54,733 bases of DNA, taken from positions 1 through 54,733 of the forward strand of contig JAKLLB010000017.1 in the NCBI GenBank assembly GCA_023150345.1. The letters are read 5' to 3'. Shown in pieces: positions 34,364 through 42,722 of the stretch. Positions within the stretch are counted from its first letter, which is position 1. Every line of letters begins with the position of its first letter. The notes beneath the pieces are model-generated. The model saw nothing but the letters and a program-made list of their open reading frames with translations, had not been told where the DNA came from and made no database searches. Made by a program: the position numbers and the translations under genes. Origin of the DNA: Aquabacterium sp. Its GTDB lineage: Bacteria > Pseudomonadota > Gammaproteobacteria > Burkholderiales > Burkholderiaceae_C.

Positions 34364-35698
34364 ATGAAATTGAAAACCCTCGCACTGGCCGCCACCTTCG
34401 TCGGCGTCGGCCTCAGCTCGTTGGCCACCACCCCTGCCTTTGCGCAGGCCAAGGAGCAGTTCTTCCCGGTGCTCACCGGCCGCACCGGTCCGGTCGCGCC
34501 GAACGCGACGCCCTGGGCCAATGGCCATAACGACTACATGAAGCTCGTCAATGCGCGCGGCGGCATCAACGGCGTGATGACGTTGCTCGAGGAGTGTGAG
34601 ACGGCCTATGCCACCGACAAGGGTGTGGAGTGCTACGAGCGACTCAAGGGCAAGCATGGGGGCGCGACGGTCATACAACCGCTGTCGACAGGTATTACCT
34701 TCGCCCTGACCGAGAAAGTCGCCGCGGACAAGATCCCGCTGATCACCTCGGGCTACGGCCGTAGCGATACGGCCGACGGCCTGATGTTCAAGTGGAACTT
34801 CCCGCTGATCGGTCACTACTGGGTGGCAGGCGATGCCGTGCTGCAGCACATCGCGAAGAAGGAAGGCGGCTGGGACAAGCTCAAGGGCAAGAAGATTGCC
34901 GTGGTCTATCACGACAGCCCGTTCGGCAAGGAACTGCTGCCCATCGTCCAGGAGCGCTCCAAGCTCCACGGGTTCGACGTACTGCTGCTGCCCGTGGCCG
35001 CTCCCGGCGTCGAGCAGAAGTCCATCTGGCTGCAGGTTCGCCAGCAGCGTCCGGACTTCGTGATCATGCAGACCTGGGGCGTGATGACCCCCACGGCCAT
35101 CAAGGAAGCCGTGGCAACCGGCTACCCGCGCGAGAAGATGTTCGGTACCTGGTGGTCGGGCGCCGAGCCCGATCTCAAGGACGTAGGCGCCGCTGCCAAG
35201 GGTTACAGCGCCGTGATGATGCAACACGGTGCCGAACCTCAATCGCAGGTCGTCAAGGAGATCCTCGAGAAGGTGCACGCCAAGGGTCAGGGCACGGGCC
35301 CCAAGGAAGAGGTGGGCACGGTGCTCTACATGCGCGGCGTCATCGGCGCCGTGCTCGCTACCGAGGGTGTGCGCGCAGCCCAGGAGCGCTTCGGCAAGGG
35401 CAAGGTGATGACCGGGGAACAGGCGCGCTGGGGATATGAGAACCTGAACCTGACCCAGGCCAAGCTCGATGCACTGGGGCTGAAGGGCGTGATGCGTCCG
35501 GTGTCCACCAGCTGCGCAGACCACCTGGGTGCCACCTGGGCACGGGTGCACACCTGGGACGGCAGCAAGTTCGTCTGGTCCAGCGACTGGCTGCAAGCCG
35601 ACGAGCAGTTGATCAAGCCGCTGGTGAAGGCGTCGGCCGAGAAGTACGGGGCCGAGAAGAAAGTCACTCGACGCGCCCCGGCCGACTGCCAGAGCTAG
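34364..35698 (+). CDS. Liv-type ABC transporter substrate-binding protein
   Basis: 444 aa, periplasmic. Signal peptide of about 28 residues (MKLKTLALAATFVGVGLSS... cleavage after AFA), start preceded by TGGAGGCAG. A type I periplasmic binding fold with GRTGPVAPNATPWANGHNDYMKL at the N-terminus and repeated alpha/beta motifs. At 444 aa it is longer than LivJ/LivK (about 370 aa), in line with the group often found beside acyl-CoA ligases. The ligand is therefore probably not leucine; an aromatic or other organic acid is the better guess. Confidence 0.92.
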   Translation: MKLKTLALAATFVGVGLSSLATTPAFAQAKEQFFPVLTGRTGPVAPNATPWANGHNDYMKLVNARGGINGVMTLLEECETAYATDKGVECYERLKGKHGGATVIQPLSTGITFALTEKVAADKIPLITSGYGRSDTADGLMFKWNFPLIGHYWVAGDAVLQHIAKKEGGWDKLKGKKIAVVYHDSPFGKELLPIVQERSKLHGFDVLLLPVAAPGVEQKSIWLQVRQQRPDFVIMQTWGVMTPTAIKEAVATGYPREKMFGTWWSGAEPDLKDVGAAAKGYSAVMMQHGAEPQSQVVKEILEKVHAKGQGTGPKEEVGTVLYMRGVIGAVLATEGVRAAQERFGKGKVMTGEQARWGYENLNLTQAKLDALGLKGVMRPVSTSCADHLGATWARVHTWDGSKFVWSSDWLQADEQLIKPLVKASAEKYGAEKKVTRRAPADCQS

Positions 35699-35770
35699 TC
35701 CCCCACGCTCGCTGGCGCTCGCTGCCCCCCGAGGGGGCCCTTGCTGCGGACCGGCGTAGCCGGATCCGCG
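35699..35770. repeat. Palindrome-rich intergenic element inside the liv operon
   Basis: Starts at the stop codon of the binding protein. It contains a direct repeat CGCTCGCTG (35706-35714 and 35716-35724), the palindrome GCCCCCCGAGGGGGC (35724-35738) and an imperfect hairpin GCGGACCGGC-GTA-GCCGGATCCGC (35746-35769). Similar C/G-box elements are, from memory, dispersed between genes in related Burkholderiales genomes. No T-run follows, so it is not a standard terminator. Confidence 0.5.
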
Positions 35771-35869
35771 CAAGATCTTGATCTGAGCGGCCGAGGTGGT
35801 TTCGGGTTAGGTGCCGCAGTCGCTGGGCACTCGCGCGAAACCATGTACGGCCTGAACGGGAACACTGCA

Positions 35870-36676
35870 ATGAGTACGACTTTGCTGAACGTCAACGGCA
35901 TCGAGGTGATCTACAACCACGTGATCCTCGTGCTCAAGGGCGTTTCGTTGCAGGTGGCAGAGGGCAGCGTGGTGGCGCTGCTCGGCGGCAACGGCGCCGG
36001 CAAGACCACCACGCTGCGAGCGGTCAGCAACCTGCTGGCCGGCGAGCGCGGCGAGGTGACCAAGGGCTCGATCGAGTTGCGCGGCGAGCGCATCGAAACG
36101 CTGAGCACGGCCGAGATGGTCGACCGCGGCGTGATCCAGGTGATGGAGGGCCGCCACTGCTTCGCTCACCTGACGATCGAGGAAAACCTGTTGACCGGCG
36201 CCTATACGCGCAAGGACGGCAAGGCCGCTGTTTCGCAGACCTTGGAGAAGGTCTACAACTACTTCCCCCGCCTGAAGACGCGGCGCACCAGCCAGGCGGC
36301 CTACACCTCGGGCGGCGAGCAGCAGATGTGCGCCATTGGCCGCGCCCTCATGGCCAACCCGAAGATGGTGCTGCTCGACGAGCCCAGCATGGGTCTGGCA
36401 CCGCAGATCGTCGAGGAGGTGTTCGAGATCGTGAAGGACCTCAACACCAAGGAACGCGTGACCTTCCTGCTGGCCGAGCAGAACACCAACATCGCGCTGC
36501 GCTATTCCGACTACGGCTACATCCTCGAAAACGGCCGCATCGTGATGGACGGTGCCGCGAAGGATCTGCGCGAGAACGAGGACGTCAAGGAGTTCTACCT
36601 CGGCGTGGGCGGCGGCGACCGCAAGAGCTTCCGCGATGTGAAGAGCTACAAGCGCCGCAAGCGCTGGTTGGCATGA
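35870..36676 (+). CDS. Branched-chain amino acid-type ABC transporter ATPase LivF-like
   Basis: 268 aa. Walker A GGNGAGKTT near 36-44, signature YTSGGEQQMCAIGRALM, Walker B MVLLDEPSMGLAPQIVEEVF, and an unusually long C-terminal tail (GVGGGDRKSFRDVKSYKRRKRW) rich in basic residues. Start at 35870 gives the normal LivF N-terminus; an ATG at 35843 is in frame but has no better ribosome site. The 171-bp gap before it holds the repeat at 35699-35770. Confidence 0.93.
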   Translation: MSTTLLNVNGIEVIYNHVILVLKGVSLQVAEGSVVALLGGNGAGKTTTLRAVSNLLAGERGEVTKGSIELRGERIETLSTAEMVDRGVIQVMEGRHCFAHLTIEENLLTGAYTRKDGKAAVSQTLEKVYNYFPRLKTRRTSQAAYTSGGEQQMCAIGRALMANPKMVLLDEPSMGLAPQIVEEVFEIVKDLNTKERVTFLLAEQNTNIALRYSDYGYILENGRIVMDGAAKDLRENEDVKEFYLGVGGGDRKSFRDVKSYKRRKRWLA

Positions 36677-36701
36677 GTCCTGCGCTCACTTTGGAGTCGG
36701 C

Positions 36702-37001
36702 ATGAGCGACGAGTTCTTTGCGTTGCCGCCATTCAAGCCCGCCGAGGCCCTGCTGCAGCTCAAGCGCAGCCTGCGCGACTTGCGCACGCTGACCGAGCGC
36801 GGCGACGGCTTCGAGCTCAAGGGCTCCCCCGTGATCGCACTGGCGCTGGGCGACGGCGCCATCGACGCCCGGCTCGCGCGACGCCCGATGCGTGGCCTTC
36901 CCGAGTGGGACCGGTATGCGCTGGCCGGCAGCCCCGATATCCGCAAGTTCACCGATGAGGTCCGCCGCAGGCTGGCGCGCTGGACCGAGGAAGAGCGATG
37001 A
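36702..37001 (+). CDS. Small protein of the ligase/liv operon, function unknown
   Basis: 99 aa, soluble, no signal or membrane segment. It contains LLQLKRSLRDLRTLTERGDGFELKGSPVIALALGDGAIDARLARRP and ends in charged helices. It starts 25 bp after livF and overlaps the PaaK-like gene by 4 bp (ATGA), so it is part of the operon and probably made together with the PaaK-like protein. I do not recognise a named family. A partner subunit or chaperone of that protein is possible but unproven. Confidence 0.7.
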   Translation: MSDEFFALPPFKPAEALLQLKRSLRDLRTLTERGDGFELKGSPVIALALGDGAIDARLARRPMRGLPEWDRYALAGSPDIRKFTDEVRRRLARWTEEER

Positions 37002-38260
37002 CCGCTTACTACGACGATCTGGAAACCCGCGACCCCGCCGAGCGCGAACGAACACTGATGGCGGCGCTGCCCGGACAGGTCGCGCACGCACAACGCGCCA
37101 GCCGTGCGATGGCCGAGCGTCTGGCTGGCGTGGACGCCGCATCGATCAACTCGCGGGCAGCCCTGGCACGGCTGCCGGTGCTGCGCAAGCATGAACTGCT
37201 GGAACATCAGAAAGCGCGCCGCGCCCAGGATCCCTTCGGTGGCTACTCGGCCATCGGCTGGCGCGGGCTGCAACGCCCGCAGGGCGCTCGCCGCGTCTTC
37301 CAGTCGCCCGGGCCCATCTACGAGCCCGAAGGCACCGCGGGCGACTACTGGCGGATGGCGCGCGCCATCTACTCGGCCGGGTTCCGTGCCGGCGACCTCG
37401 CGCACTGCAGCTTCAGCTATCACCTCACCCCCGCGGGCTCGATGATGGAGAGCGGCGCCCATGCGGTGGGCTGCACCACCTTCGCCGGCGGCGTCGGCAA
37501 CACCGAACTGCAATTGCAGGCGGTGGCCGATCTGCGACCCCACGGCTACATCGGCACGCCCAGTTTCCTGAAGATCCTGGTCGAGAAGGCTGCCGAGACC
37601 GGCACCCCCATCGCCAGCCTGACCAAGGCGATGGTCGGCGGCGAGGCCTTCACGCCCTCGCTGCGCGACTGGCTGCGCGAGCGCGGCATCGACGGCTACC
37701 AGTCCTACGCCACGGCCGAAGCCGGCCTGATCGCCTACGAAACCACGGCCCGCGAGGGTCTCGTGCTCGACGAGGCGGTGATCGTCGAGATCGTGCGGCC
37801 GGGCACGGGCGATCCGGTGCCCGTGGGCGAGGTCGGTGAGGTCGTGGTCACCGTGCTGAACCCGGATTACCCGCTGGTGCGCTTCGGCACCGGCGACCTG
37901 TCGGCCTTGATGCCCGGCGCGTGCCCGACCGGGCGCACCAACACCCGCATCCGCGGCTGGCTCGGCCGCGCCGACCAGACCGCCAAGGTGCGCGGCATGT
38001 TCGTGCATCCCAGCCAGGTGGCGGAGGTGGCGCGCCGTCATCCCGAGGTACGCCGTGCCCGGCTGGTCATCACCGGCGAGATGGCCAATGACCACATGAC
38101 CCTGCAAGTCGAGGCCGATGGCCCGCCCGACGGCCTGGGTGACGCCTTGGCCAGCAGCATCCGCGACGTGACCAAGCTGCGTGGCGAGGTCGAGGTGGTT
38201 CCCCTGGGCACCCTGCCCAACGACGGCAAGGTGATCGAGGACGCCCGCCGCTACGACTGA
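36998..38260 (+). CDS. Phenylacetate-CoA ligase (PaaK)-like protein with degenerate P-loop
   Basis: 420 aa. The overall order follows PaaK: LARLPVLRKHELLEHQ, a helix-rich N-domain, GGEAFTPSLRDWLRERGI, the FGTGDLSAL hinge, GRADQTAKVRGMFVHPSQV and a final PNDGKVIEDARRYD with the expected lysine. Where PaaK has the SSGTTGKPT phosphate loop, this protein reads QSPGPIYEPEG (about 103-113), and the YGLSE motif becomes YATAEAG. Thus ATP binding may be changed or lost. It closes the ligase/liv operon, so it is likely to handle the same acid or its CoA ester. Confidence 0.82.
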   Translation: MTAYYDDLETRDPAERERTLMAALPGQVAHAQRASRAMAERLAGVDAASINSRAALARLPVLRKHELLEHQKARRAQDPFGGYSAIGWRGLQRPQGARRVFQSPGPIYEPEGTAGDYWRMARAIYSAGFRAGDLAHCSFSYHLTPAGSMMESGAHAVGCTTFAGGVGNTELQLQAVADLRPHGYIGTPSFLKILVEKAAETGTPIASLTKAMVGGEAFTPSLRDWLRERGIDGYQSYATAEAGLIAYETTAREGLVLDEAVIVEIVRPGTGDPVPVGEVGEVVVTVLNPDYPLVRFGTGDLSALMPGACPTGRTNTRIRGWLGRADQTAKVRGMFVHPSQVAEVARRHPEVRRARLVITGEMANDHMTLQVEADGPPDGLGDALASSIRDVTKLRGEVEVVPLGTLPNDGKVIEDARRYD

Positions 38261-38370
38261 ACCGTCGGTTGTCGAACACTGCACTAGGTAGTTCCCGACA
38301 CGGACTCCGCTGGCGGCGCCCTTAGCATCGGCGCTGCCGCCTGCCAGGCATAGCCCTCTAGGAGACCGTC

Positions 38371-39339
38371 ATGAAGAAGCTGCTGATTTCCGCCGTGTTT
38401 GCTGGCGTGGCCACCGCCGCGCTGGCCGAGTATCCCGAGAAGCCCGTCACCATCGTCGTGCCCTTCGCGGCCGGCGGGCCGACGGACAAGGTCGCCCGCG
38501 ACCTCGGCGATGTGCTGCGCCAGAAGCTGGGGCAACCCGTCATCATCGAAAACGTCGGCGGTGCCGGCGGCACGCTGGGTGCGGCCAAGGTCGCCAAGGC
38601 GTCGCCCGATGGCTACACCGTGCTGCTGCACCACATCGGCATGGCCACGTCCCCTGCGCTGTACCGAAAGCTGCCGTTCGACTCGCTGGCCGACTTCGAG
38701 TACCTGGGTCTGATCAACGAAGTGCCGATGACCTTGATCGGCCGGCCCACGCTGCCCGCAGCCAACTTCGGCGAGTTGATGAAGTGGATCGAGGCCAACA
38801 AGGGCAAGATCAATCTCGCCAACGCCGGCCTGGGCGCCGCTTCGCACCTGTGCGGCCTGCTGTTCCAGCAGAACCTGAAGGTCGACATGACCACCGTACC
38901 GTACAAGGGCACCGGCCCGGCCATGACCGATCTGCTCGGCGGCCAGGTCGACATCATGTGTGACCAGACCACCAACACCACCGCCCAGATCGAGAGCGGA
39001 AAGGTGAAGGCCTATGCCGTCACAACGACCAAGCGCCTGACCACACCCGCGCTGGCCAAGCTGCCGACCCTGGATGAGTCCGGCATGAAGGGCTTCAACG
39101 TCTCCATCTGGCACGGCCTGTATGCGCCCAAGGGCACGCCCAAGCCGGTGGTCGACAAGCTCAACGCCGCCGTGCGCGCCGCCCTGAAGGATCCGGAACT
39201 GATCAAGCGCCAGGAAGCCCTCGGTGCCGTCATCGTGACCGACGCGCGACTGGCGCCGGCCGACCACAAGAAGTTCGTCGAGGCCGAAATCGGCAAGTGG
39301 GGCCCCGCCATCAAGGCTGCCGGCCAGTACGCCGACTGA
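38371..39339 (+). CDS. Bug-family tripartite tricarboxylate transporter substrate-binding protein
   Basis: 322 aa periplasmic protein of the Bug/TctC family. Signal peptide MKKLLISAVFAGVATAALA is followed by EYPEKPVTIVVPFAAGGPTD, the characteristic beta1 and ligand loop, and GGAGGTLGAAKVAKASPDGYT. The start follows AGGAGACCG. No TctA/TctB membrane genes are adjacent, as is usual for the many orphan Bug proteins of Burkholderiales. The ligand is unknown; the neighbouring operon suggests an organic acid. Family members lack one shared ligand beyond carboxylates. Confidence 0.93.
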   Translation: MKKLLISAVFAGVATAALAEYPEKPVTIVVPFAAGGPTDKVARDLGDVLRQKLGQPVIIENVGGAGGTLGAAKVAKASPDGYTVLLHHIGMATSPALYRKLPFDSLADFEYLGLINEVPMTLIGRPTLPAANFGELMKWIEANKGKINLANAGLGAASHLCGLLFQQNLKVDMTTVPYKGTGPAMTDLLGGQVDIMCDQTTNTTAQIESGKVKAYAVTTTKRLTTPALAKLPTLDESGMKGFNVSIWHGLYAPKGTPKPVVDKLNAAVRAALKDPELIKRQEALGAVIVTDARLAPADHKKFVEAEIGKWGPAIKAAGQYAD

Positions 39340-39411
39340 CCTCGGGGCCGAGGAGCCTGTCGGGCCTTGAGACGGGCGCGGCGGCGGGCATTGGGGCCGT
39401 CGCCTGCGCGC

Positions 39412-39852
39412 CTACAGGATGCGCATGGGGATGGTCACGGGTCCGTCGTTGACCAGTGCCACCCGCATGTCGGCCCCGAATTCGCCGCTGGCCACCGGCG
39501 CGTGGCGCTCGCGAGCCAACTGCAGCACCCATTCGTAGAGCCGGCGCCCCAGCGGCGCCGGCGCCGCGCCCGTGAAGCTCGGGCGATTGCCGCCCGAGGT
39601 ATCGGCCGCCAGCGTGAACTGGCTGACCACGAGCAAGCCACCGGCGACATCGGTCACGCTGCGGTTCATCTTGCCGGCATCGTCGCTGAAGACGCGCAGC
39701 TTCAAGAGCTTGTCGACCAGCTTGCGGGCGTGCTCCTCGGTGTCCGTCGGCTCGGCGCACACCAATACCAACAGGCCATGGCCGATGCGTCCGGTTTCGC
39801 GGCCCGCCACCGTCACGCTGGCCTGGCTCACACGCTGCACCAACGCGATCAC
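39412..39852 (-). CDS. dtd: D-aminoacyl-tRNA deacylase
   Basis: 146 aa homodimeric editing enzyme that removes D-amino acids (and glycine) wrongly loaded on tRNA. The two signature motifs are present: SQFTLAAD (about 77-84) and the cross-subunit NDGPVTIPM (about 135-143). Also typical: [15 protein letters not shown] at the start. Length equals the E. coli enzyme (145 aa). It overlaps the end of the cation-transporter gene by 4 bp, so they share a transcript. Confidence 0.96.
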   Translation of the reverse strand: MIALVQRVSQASVTVAGRETGRIGHGLLVLVCAEPTDTEEHARKLVDKLLKLRVFSDDAGKMNRSVTDVAGGLLVVSQFTLAADTSGGNRPSFTGAAPAPLGRRLYEWVLQLARERHAPVASGEFGADMRVALVNDGPVTIPMRIL

Positions 39853-40739
39853 AACGGGTCTTTCGGGTCACCGAGGTGGGCTTCCACATCGGTGGGCAAC
39901 AACTGGATCGTCGTGCGCAGTCCCGGTACCGCGCTCATCAGTGCCATCTCGACCGATCCGCGCAGGGCTGCCGCTCGCCCGAGGGTCCAACCGGCAGGCA
40001 AGTGCATGTGCATGTCGACGAACCTGCGTTGCCCCGCCCTGCGGGTGGTCACATGGTCGAAGCGGATGGTCTGATGCGCGAACTGCGCAAGCGTTTCCTC
40101 GATCAGCGAGCGCACCTCGGGCTCGACAGCCAGGTCCATCAGTCCATCCACCGATCGGCGGATCAACCGGTAGCCCTCGCGCGCGATGTTCGCTGCCACG
40201 GCCAGGGCCACGAGCGGGTCCAGCCACAGCCACCCGGTGGCTTGCACGGCCAACAGGCCGACCAGCACACCCGCCGACGTCCACACATCGGTGAACAGGT
40301 GCCGCGCATCGGCCTCCAGCGCCACCGAGCGATGCTCTCTGGCCTTGCGCAGCATGGCCCAAGCCAGCGCGCCGTTCATGGCGGAGCTGACCATCGACAG
40401 GACCAGACCGATCCCCAGCGACTCGAGCGGCTGCGGTGCCAGCAGGCGCTGCACCGCGGCCGCCATGATGGCCATGGCGGCCACCAGGATCAGCGCGCCC
40501 TCGAATCCGGAGGAGAAGTACTCGGCCTTGTGATGACCATAGGGATGATCGTCGTCCGGCGGCTGGGCGGCGACGGTCACCATGGCCAGTGCGAACACGG
40601 CTCCCGCCAGGTTCACCAAAGACTCCAGTGCATCGGACAGCAGACCCACCGAACCTGTGAGCCACCAGGCACCGGTCTTCAGCGCGATGGTGGCCACCGC
40701 CACCGCAACCGAGAGCTTGAGATACGACGCGACCCGCAT
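39849..40739 (-). CDS. Cation diffusion facilitator family transporter
   Basis: 296 aa from the ATG at 40739; GTG codons at 40808 and 40784 would add 23 or 15 residues. Six-helix CDF exporter with the cytoplasmic ferredoxin-like domain (about 205-290, with [11 protein letters not shown]). In helix 2 the usual DxxxD metal site reads ESLVN (E39/N43) with D36 nearby, while helix 5 keeps HxxxD (H147/D151). This E/N form occurs in a recognised CDF subgroup, so divalent metal export is expected, but the metal cannot be named. A His/Asp-rich loop [15 protein letters not shown] precedes helix 3. Confidence 0.88.
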   Translation of the reverse strand: MRVASYLKLSVAVAVATIALKTGAWWLTGSVGLLSDALESLVNLAGAVFALAMVTVAAQPPDDDHPYGHHKAEYFSSGFEGALILVAAMAIMAAAVQRLLAPQPLESLGIGLVLSMVSSAMNGALAWAMLRKAREHRSVALEADARHLFTDVWTSAGVLVGLLAVQATGWLWLDPLVALAVAANIAREGYRLIRRSVDGLMDLAVEPEVRSLIEETLAQFAHQTIRFDHVTTRRAGQRRFVDMHMHLPAGWTLGRAAALRGSVEMALMSAVPGLRTTIQLLPTDVEAHLGDPKDPL

Positions 40740-40823
40740 GGCCCGGGATTGTCGCTGCGCGCGCAGGACAGGGGTTTGACTCACCCGACCGAAGCGCGAT
40801 GGCAACACCGGGCCCAGACGCCC

Positions 40824-41249
40824 TCAACCCGTCTTGTCCAGCCTTACGAGTTCGACGCGCAGGAAGTCCCCAGCTGGAATGTCGCGGCCGTCGGACAAGC
40901 GCACCCAATACAACTGACCTGTGGTCGACGAACGCGTTGCAATGCGTTCGATGAATTCCTCGGCCGTGCGCACCTCGCCGCCCATGGTCGACAGTTTGCG
41001 TCGCAGGAACTCGCAAGCCATGGTGGTGTCGTAGTCGCGGCCGTTGCGCACCATGCGGATGTCCTTGCGTGCGGCCACCGCGGTCAGCAACCGATCGATC
41101 CGGGCCATCTCGGCAGGAGGTGGCGCAGCCGCGGCAACACCGGCCCATGCCAGTGCGCCTGCGGCCAGGAGTCGCAACAAGTGGCGACGCTCGCCCGCCG
41201 CAGCCCAAGCAGGCGTCGTCGGTTCAACCGGTGTGGCCATGGGTGCCAA
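40824..41249 (-). CDS. YfeK-like (DUF5329) exported protein
   Basis: 141 aa. An N-terminal signal with ERRHLLRLLAAGALAWAG (cleavage near residues 42-43) precedes a domain that lines up with E. coli YfeK: ARIDRLLTAVAARKDIRMVRNG, the MACEFLRRKL segment, AEEFIERIATRSSTTGQLY and FLRVELVRLDK. Function unknown. Its RR pair could be a weak Tat motif. It precedes the cation transporter by 15-85 bp, depending on the start chosen for that gene. Confidence 0.8.
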   Translation of the reverse strand: MAPMATPVEPTTPAWAAAGERRHLLRLLAAGALAWAGVAAAAPPPAEMARIDRLLTAVAARKDIRMVRNGRDYDTTMACEFLRRKLSTMGGEVRTAEEFIERIATRSSTTGQLYWVRLSDGRDIPAGDFLRVELVRLDKTG

Positions 41250-41337
41250 TTGTCGCCGCTGCGCCGCGACGGTGGGGCCCCGTAGTACCCGGGTTTAGCC
41301 GGTCAACTCGCCGCCTGGCGGCCTGCGCTGACCTGGA

Positions 41338-42582
41338 TCAGGCGAGTGTCACCTTGGCGAACTTGCGTTTGCCGACCTGCACCACGTAGGTGCCGGCGTC
41401 GATCTTCAGTGCCTTGTCAGAAACCACCGCACCGTCGATGCGCACGCCAGACTGGTCCACCAGGCGCAGGGCCTCGCTCGTCGACGGCGCCAGACCGGCA
41501 GACTTCAGCAGCGCACCGATGCCCATCGGCGCGCCGGCGAGCGACACCTGGGGCAGGTCGTCGGGTATGCCGCCGCGGGCCCGGTGGTGGAAGTCGGCCA
41601 GCGCCGCCTCGGCCGCGGCCGCACTGTGAAAGCGCGTGACGACTTCCTGCGCCAGCATCACCTTGGCATCCTTGGGGTTGCGGCCGGCAGAAACTTCGTT
41701 GCGCAGCGCATCGATCTCGCGCTCGCTGCGGGCCGACAACAACGTGTAGTAGCGCCACATGAGCTCGTCGCTGATCGACATCAGCTTGCCCAGCATGTCG
41801 TTGGGTGCTTCGGTGATGGCGACGTAGTTGTTCTTGCTCTTGGACATCTTCTCGACGCCATCGAGCCCCTCGAGCAAGGGCATGGTCAGGATGCACTGCG
41901 GCTCCTGCCCGTACTCCTGCTGCAGGTGCCGACCCATCAACAGGTTGAACTTTTGATCGGTGCCACCGAGCTCGAGGTCGGCCTTCAGCGCCACCGAGTC
42001 GTAGCCCTGCATCAGCGGATAGAGAAACTCGTGCACGCTGATGGGCGTGCCCGCGCTGTAGCGTTCGTGGAAGTCGTTGCGCTCCATCATCCGCGCCACC
42101 GTGTACCGGGCGGCCAGCTGGATCATGCCGCGCGCCCCCAGCGGGTCACTCCACTCGCTGTTGTAACGGATCTCGGTGCGCGCGGGGTCCAGCACCAGGC
42201 TGGCCTGCTTGTAGTAGGTTTCGGCGTTGGCCCGGATCTGCTCGGCCGTGAGGGGTGGGCGGGTGCTGTTGCGGCCGGACGGGTCACCGATCATCGACGT
42301 GAAATCGCCGATCAGGAAGATGACCTGATGCCCCAGGTCCTGCAGCTGGCGCATCTTGTTGAGCACCACGGTGTGGCCGATGTGGATGTCCGGAGCCGTG
42401 GGGTCGAGCCCCAGCTTGATGCGCAGCGCCGTGCCAGTGGCCTCGGCGCGGGCCAGCTTGCGCAGCCAGTCGGCCTCCGGGATCAGCTCTTCGCATCCGC
42501 GGCGGGTGACGGCCAGGGCCTCCAGCACACGGTCGGTGACAGGATGGGCGGTGACTTCGGGCGTGATCAGGGGCTTGGACAT
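41338..42582 (-). CDS. tyrS: Tyrosyl-tRNA synthetase
   Basis: 414 aa class I synthetase that charges tRNA-Tyr. HIGH motif at 67-70 (PDIHIGH), GGTDQKFNLLMGR for substrate binding, KMSKS at 245-249, and a C-terminal S4-type RNA-binding domain (about 345-410, with STSEALRLVDQSGVRIDGAVV). Belongs to the TyrZ-like branch common in proteobacteria. Divergent from the M23 peptidase gene. Confidence 0.97.
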   Translation of the reverse strand: MSKPLITPEVTAHPVTDRVLEALAVTRRGCEELIPEADWLRKLARAEATGTALRIKLGLDPTAPDIHIGHTVVLNKMRQLQDLGHQVIFLIGDFTSMIGDPSGRNSTRPPLTAEQIRANAETYYKQASLVLDPARTEIRYNSEWSDPLGARGMIQLAARYTVARMMERNDFHERYSAGTPISVHEFLYPLMQGYDSVALKADLELGGTDQKFNLLMGRHLQQEYGQEPQCILTMPLLEGLDGVEKMSKSKNNYVAITEAPNDMLGKLMSISDELMWRYYTLLSARSEREIDALRNEVSAGRNPKDAKVMLAQEVVTRFHSAAAAEAALADFHHRARGGIPDDLPQVSLAGAPMGIGALLKSAGLAPSTSEALRLVDQSGVRIDGAVVSDKALKIDAGTYVVQVGKRKFAKVTLA

Positions 42583-42629
42583 GGATGGGATGGATCGGGC
42601 CTATCCCCGACGGATTGCGCCAGCGCGGT

Positions 42630-42638
42630 TGTTATACT
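42630..42638 (+). promoter_or_regulatory. Extended -10 promoter of the M23 peptidase operon
   Basis: TG-T-TATACT (42630-42638) is a strong extended -10 element. Transcription would begin near 42645, about 78 nt before the GTG start at 42723. No good -35 is visible, as is common with extended -10 promoters. Confidence 0.6.
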
Positions 42639-42722
42639 GCCGAGCCCGCCCGCGGCGCTGCTGGGCAGCCCCCCGGGCTGTATTGCGGCCCGCAAGCGGA
42701 TGCGAATTCTAGAGGAGCAGCC

